Source of the DNA: Polydactylus sextarius
Lineage: Eukaryota; Chordata; Actinopteri; Polynemidae
Reading direction: 5' to 3'
Assembly: GCA_016801845.1 (NCBI GenBank)
Contig: CM028917.1
Coordinates: forward strand, 5,339,501 to 5,403,500
DNA: 64,000 bases
In this document: positions 61,001 through 64,000 of the stretch, one piece after another
Position numbering within the stretch: the stretch's first letter is position 1
How the letters are laid out: every line of letters begins with the position of its first letter
Program-made: the position numbers and the translations under genes
Notes under the pieces: generated by a model
Told to the model about the DNA's origin: nothing
Seen by the model: the letters and a program-made list of their open reading frames with translations, nothing else
Database searches by the model: none

Positions 61001-62533
61001 TGTTTTTACTGAAACAATTGGTTCTGTGTTTAGTTGAAGATAACAGCTGTTACTTTGTCCTGTTAAAGGTTACAAAATGTGAAGAAACTTCCTTTTAGCG
61101 AACGTCATTTCAATTCAGCCGAGAGCAAAAACAGGGCAGATGGTGTTTAAAAACTTATATATTTATATATTCATGTCATATTTACATCGTTTGCGAAATG
61201 TTAGCATTGACGCTGCCAGGAGAAGACCCTGTCCTTTCTAGTTAATAAACACAGTTAAAAATGTTTTCCATATATTTACACAACTCGAGCCAAAGTGTAG
61301 CAAGACGTGGAAAACATTTCTTATGACTTGATGTAAAACAGTTTTTTTTTTTTTTTCCTCCTCTGTGTCCTGCTGCAGCTATAGAAACTGAGAGCACGAG
61401 TTCAGGAGAGGACCTGCTCGTCCCCAGCCCCCCCTCACCGCCACCCCCACCCCGCGTCTACAAACCCTGCTTTGTGTGTCAGGACAAGTCTTCAGGATAC
61501 CACTATGGAGTCAGCGCCTGCGAGGGCTGCAAGGTAGGCAGAGACGACACCAGTACAATGTAGAAAAACCACAACTCAAGTCGGTGCAACTGAGCTCTTG
61601 GTAATGACAAACGATTTCAAGTTTGTGTTTTTAAACAACAACAACAAGTTGTTTCAAACAGCTCACACATAAAAAAGTTGTGATAAATGCTTATCAAGGG
61701 TGCAAAAAAGAAAAAAAAATACCCACTGTCAGTACAGCAGCACAACAACAAACATAAGTTGACTCAACTACTGATCTAAAATGATCTACTGATCTCAGAC
61801 AAGGCGAAATGACATTGGGTGATGTAACTGTGTGCTGACAATTATTAGGAAATGCAAGTGATAAATACATTTATGACTCAAGTTTCTGTCATGGAGAAAT
61901 GAAGGACTCACTTTAAACAGTCACTGAATAATAAAAATCATCATAAAAAGATTCATGCATCAAATAAAACGTCCTCAACGTCACGTTGTACGCCAGCGTC
62001 TCCACTGACCTCATTTTAGTTAATTATCATCATCTACACATCCATTACCGATTCTGGCAGATTTGTGTCCATGTTGACAGACAACACACAATTTCCTGCC
62101 ATTTTACAAACCAAATGAACAGGCATAACAAGGCTTAAATGTTAAACATTCTCAGGCTTTCAATGACTCCGGTCGTGTACTTTTGTCCGTGCTAATGTCA
62201 ACCTCCGCCTGTAACAACCGTACCCTCTGCTGTCTCCACTGCCTTTTCTCTTCTTCCAGTGATTGATCATGTGACCTACTGAAGGCTTGTCATTGGTTCT
62301 CCTCTTGTTTTACAGTGTCAGCTAACATTGCAACTGATTTAATAATCCCTCATCTGTAATCGCTGTGTTTCTTCCCGTCAGGGTTTCTTTCGGAGGAGCA
62401 TCCAGAAGAACATGGTGTACACGTGCCACCGAGACAAAGTCTGCGTCATCAACAAGGTGACGAGGAACCGGTGTCAGTCGTGTCGGCTGCAGAAATGTCT
62501 TGATGTCGGCATGTCCAAGGAGTGTGAGTGCTC

Positions 62534-62604
<71 letters not shown>

Positions 62605-64000
62605 GGTGGTGGTGGTGGTGGTGGTGGTGGCGGTGGTGTTAACAGAACGGAAGGAAAGAAGACACATCAAACAGTTTGAAACCAATTTGCTGCTGTCATT
62701 ACTTTGCGGTTGCTCAATAATGAAACAAAACACACTAAGGGATTTCTAAACCTCATTGCACTTTAAGCTGAACACCAGTGATGTTTTAACCTTGATATTT
62801 GTGTCCACCTTGTGGCCTTTTCTAGGTACTACATGCTAAAACTACCAACACTGTTTTGAAATAACCAGCAGCCTGATGCTTTTTCAAATCTTAAAACAAA
62901 TCTTTTATGCTTGCCTTTGTTTTTTCTTACTTACACAACGTTACGTTGTTGGATGTTTGTATGAATTGTGAACGCAATATCAAATTATGAGAGGTAAACG
63001 TATAAATATGCTCTTTGTGAGACAATAATTTAGATGTCACATTGATCTGAACACCGCAGCTAATTTTCTCTTTTTAAAAGGACAGAAACTTTGACAAAGA
63101 TGCTAAAGAGAATATTTTAACTTTGGATTATGAAAAGCTACTTTTGTTGAATTCCACAATATAGATATAGAACTTGAAATCTAGATCACAAAAGCACTAT
63201 AGGCTACATATTATACATCTACACTCCCCGCCTGTGTTATTTAGTGCTGATTCATGACTCAGACTTTCAGTTATGAATGTTTAGTCAGAGATCATAAGTA
63301 TCAGACTGGTCAAGGATTCTCCAAATCCATTCAGATGCAGCTTTCTGTGGGACACAAGATGTTTGATTTTAAAGGTGCTGTAGTCGACAGGATGTTAAAG
63401 CACCTACAGAGAAAGCTGTTAATTAAATCTTCTCCCCAGTTTACATCTTGTTACATGTCCAGGTCTGTGTATGTAACGGTTGTCACAGACCCGCTCAGCT
63501 TTGATTTAACGTCTTCCTTGACTCAAATGCAAATCATTGAAATAAATCTTCCCAATCTTGACTTCCACCATCAGTGGTGCGAAACGACAGAACGAAGAAG
63601 AAGAAGGAGGAGAAGAGACAGGGGGAGGTGGAGGTCTACGTTCTGTCGGCAGACACCGAGCAGATGATCGAACAAGTTCGTCGAGCTCATCAGGACACAT
63701 TTCCCTCCTTGTGTCAGCTGGGAAAATACACCACGGTACTAACTCACTCACTCGGCCCACTGCGTTTTATTAACACAAGAATTATTTCGCCGAGTGAACC
63801 GAGAGTGAAATATTGGCGTTTGAAGTTCTTGTCTCTGCCTTCCAACTTACAGAACAACAGCTCCGAGCACCGCGTGGCTCTGGACGTGAATCTGTGGGAC
63901 AAGTTCAGTGAACTGTCCACCAAGTGCATCATAAAGACGGTGGAGTTCGCCAAGCACCTGCCGGGCTTCACCACGCTGAGCATCGCCGATCAGATCACCC
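48452..64000 (+). CDS. rara: Retinoic acid receptor alpha, alpha-2-type isoform, 3' partial
   Basis: Ligand-activated nuclear receptor that binds DNA as a heterodimer with RXR and controls retinoid-responsive genes. Coding exons are 48452-48653, 61379-61533, 62382-62523, 63575-63735 and 63853-64000, all with GT-AG borders and compatible phases. The MYESVDV start followed by a MDYY segment matches the A region of the RARalpha2 isoform. The FSELSTKC helix-3 sequence has Ser where RARbeta and RARgamma have Ala, a known subtype mark for alpha. The zinc fingers hold all expected cysteines and the CEGCKG P-box. Compared with the usual RARalpha second finger, it has changes CHRDKVCVIN, RCQSC and KCLDVGMSKE. 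It is therefore probably one of the two or more fish rara paralogues, but I cannot say which. The remaining ligand-binding domain lies beyond the right edge. Confidence 0.93.
49385..49400. promoter_or_regulatory. Everted AGGTCA half-sites with 4-bp spacer
   Basis: TGACCTCAGTAGGTCA in RAR intron 1, about 730 bases after exon 1. Both half-sites are perfect. Chance occurrence cannot be excluded. Confidence 0.3.
50290..50320. repeat. Perfect 14-bp inverted repeat, 3-bp loop
   Basis: Arms GAAGCATGGGACAT and ATGTCCCATGCTTC around TCC. It could extrude a cruciform or form a tight RNA hairpin in intron 1. Confidence 0.9.
51454..51466 (+). promoter_or_regulatory. DR1-like nuclear receptor site in RAR intron 1
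   Basis: GGTTCAAAGGTCA is two half-sites spaced by one base, the type bound by RXR heterodimers, PPAR or HNF4. Confidence 0.35.
52413..53973 (-). mobile_element. Decayed hAT transposon, ZBED-type transposase remnants
   Basis: Ends TAGGACTGCA and the complement of TAGGGCTGCA, flanked by imperfect 8-bp target duplications GGTGAAAG (52405-52412) and GATCAAAG (53974-53981). Inside, the minus strand reads broken transposase pieces: APINTVQHDGFWKMM, KVDYFSATSDLWSSWTMERY, VSLTVQ, KMVTITTDSGQNIVKAVS and, further on, LKTECPTKWGSRQAM with EVPEAIG. These are typical ZBED1-like hAT transposase segments, interrupted by several frameshifts. Confidence 0.85.
54548..54862 (+). repeat. Dispersed repeat, copy 2 (RAR intron 1)
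   Basis: Partner of 46810-47098 (see the shared words listed there). It begins near CATTGGAGTCTATGG and ends with CACATTATAAACTCAG. The two copies flank RAR exon 1 in direct orientation. Confidence 0.85.
54991..55062. repeat. (TA)n microsatellite
   Basis: About 36 uninterrupted AT units in RAR intron 1. Confidence 0.96.
56378..56480. repeat. Long inverted repeat (about 37-bp arms)
   Basis: Arms 56378-56414 and 56444-56480 are complementary at about nine positions in ten, with a 29-base loop. They share GGACAACCAG and GATCTAGTGTTC. The right arm continues into a fish repeat with CTGAAGAAGCCTCTTGGGTG. Confidence 0.8.
56481..56680 (+). mobile_element. Interspersed repeat with conserved CTGAAGA-hairpin-GAAAC core
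   Basis: CTGAAGAAGCCTCTTGGGTG, then AGAGGTGAAACGT, GTCCAGTTGACTC and TATGACCTGGATGAATGAGA follow in the order of a repeat very common in fish genomes. Its class is uncertain; a retroelement end such as a Penelope-like element is possible. Confidence 0.55.
61379..61533 (+). CDS. rara: RAR exon 2: B region and first zinc finger
   Basis: Follows a long T-tract and TGCTGCAG acceptor. Reads SIETESTSSGEDL, then VPSPPSPPPPPRVYKPCFVC, the proline-rich B segment with the conserved SPSP/SPPSP phosphorylation region, and the first zinc finger up to the P-box CEGCK. Donor AAG|GTAGGC, codon boundary. Confidence 0.93.
61534..62381 (+). other. RAR intron 2
   Basis: 848 bases between the two zinc-finger exons. 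No repeat or gene recognised. Confidence 0.8.
62382..62523 (+). CDS. rara: RAR exon 3: second zinc finger
   Basis: 142-bp exon, the usual size for this RAR exon. Encodes GFFRRSIQKNMVYTCHRDK, then VCVINKVTRNRCQSCRLQKC and LDVGMSKE. The four finger cysteines are present. Departures from the usual RARalpha sequence are N to V and I to V in the D-box region, Y to S before the last CRLQKC, and FE to LD after it. Donor T|GTGAGT. Confidence 0.93.
62533..62638. repeat. (TTG)n(TGG)n trinucleotide repeat in RAR intron 3
   Basis: About 19 TTG units followed by about 14 TGG units and a CGG variant. It begins some ten bases after the exon 3 splice donor. The transcribed strand RNA would contain many consecutive GG pairs. 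Confidence 0.95.
62639..63574 (+). other. Rest of RAR intron 3
   Basis: No repeat or coding signal recognised. An open frame starting at 63254 runs through the exon 4 acceptor in a different frame and is a shadow. Confidence 0.75.
63575..63735 (+). CDS. rara: RAR exon 4: hinge and start of the ligand-binding domain
   Basis: 161-bp exon after an ATCAG acceptor. Joined in phase 1 it gives LVRNDRTKKKKEEKRQGE, VEVYVLSADTEQMIEQV and RRAHQDTFPSLCQLGKYTT. RNDR plus the lysine run is the conserved nuclear localisation/hinge region. Donor ACG|GTACTA. Confidence 0.92.
63853..64000 (+). CDS. rara: RAR exon 5: ligand-binding domain helices 1-3, cut by window end
   Basis: After CTTACAG the frame reads NNSSEHRVALDVNLWDKFS, ELSTKCIIKTVEFAKHLPGF and TTLSIADQIT. 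The Ser in ELSTKC matches the RARalpha ligand-pocket residue. The exon continues beyond the right edge. Confidence 0.94.

Larger units (their letters stand above)
48654..61378 (+). other. RAR intron 1 (12.7 kb)
   Basis: Joins exon 1 (phase 1) to exon 2. Contains an ER4-like half-site pair (49385-49400), a 14-bp-arm palindrome (50290-50320), a DR1-like site (51454-51466), a hAT element (52413-53973), the second dispersed repeat copy (54548-54862), a long TA repeat (54991-55062), a poly-A tract (56060-56083), and an inverted repeat with a fish repeat (56378-56680). The remaining stretches show nothing I recognise. Confidence 0.8.

Noticed and set aside
62412..62642. RAR exon 3 frame continuing into poly-Cys/poly-Trp
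   Set aside because: This is read-through past the conserved T|GTGAGT donor into a microsatellite. RAR exon 3 normally ends there at 142 bp.
63254..63667. 137-codon plus-strand frame overlapping RAR exon 4
   Set aside because: It is out of frame with the conserved hinge/LBD sequence and has no similarity of its own. The Arg run comes from the lysine codons in another frame.

Overview
The window looks like teleost fish nuclear DNA. Genes are split by GT-AG introns, there are many long dinucleotide and trinucleotide microsatellites, and many interspersed repeats are of types common in fish. These include a tRNA-derived SINE, LINE reverse-transcriptase pieces, hAT, Tc1/mariner and Tigger-like DNA elements, and a Ty3/gypsy-like remnant. 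There is no bacterial-type gene organisation and I see no structural RNA gene.

Left part (about 1-17.8 kb, all minus strand): a decaying tandem cluster of related immune-type receptor units. The exons are modular and nearly all begin and end in phase 1. Four units can be read. Unit A (3315 down past the left edge) has a split signal peptide, one group-B SRCR domain and three Ig domains. Its membrane and tail exons would lie outside the window. Unit B (8895 to 4791) has SRCR, a broken SRCR, two Ig exons, a transmembrane segment and an acidic tyrosine tail. Its first leader exon is missing at a LINE insertion and one Ig exon carries a one-base frameshift. Unit C (10550 to 9374) is a relic SRCR exon with an internal stop plus a relic Ig exon. 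Unit D (17789 to about 12756) has a split signal peptide, two Ig domains, a transmembrane segment and an acidic tail. The tail reading frame breaks just before an Asp/Glu/Tyr repeat array that ends in a long poly-Asp microsatellite. Tails of B and D carry YVNV/YVNI motifs, so these look like signalling membrane receptors of leukocyte type. That function is inferred.

Middle (about 17.8-46.8 kb): no supportable gene. It contains a SINE, two SINE-like repeat copies, a LINE C-terminal fragment, a Tigger-like MITE, microsatellites, a 500-bp pyrimidine tract and a striking 28-bp palindrome.

Right part (about 47-64 kb, plus strand): the 5' two thirds of a retinoic acid receptor alpha gene, alpha-2 type N terminus. 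Five coding exons are visible: 48452-48653, 61379-61533, 62382-62523, 63575-63735 and 63853 to the edge. They encode the A/B region, both zinc fingers, the hinge and the start of the ligand-binding domain. Intron 1 is 12.7 kb and holds a hAT element with target-site duplications, a hairpin palindrome and candidate nuclear-receptor half-site pairs. Upstream are a TATA-like box, a GA repeat and two AGGTCA half-sites. Intron 3 starts with a (TTG)n(TGG)n repeat only about ten bases after the splice donor.
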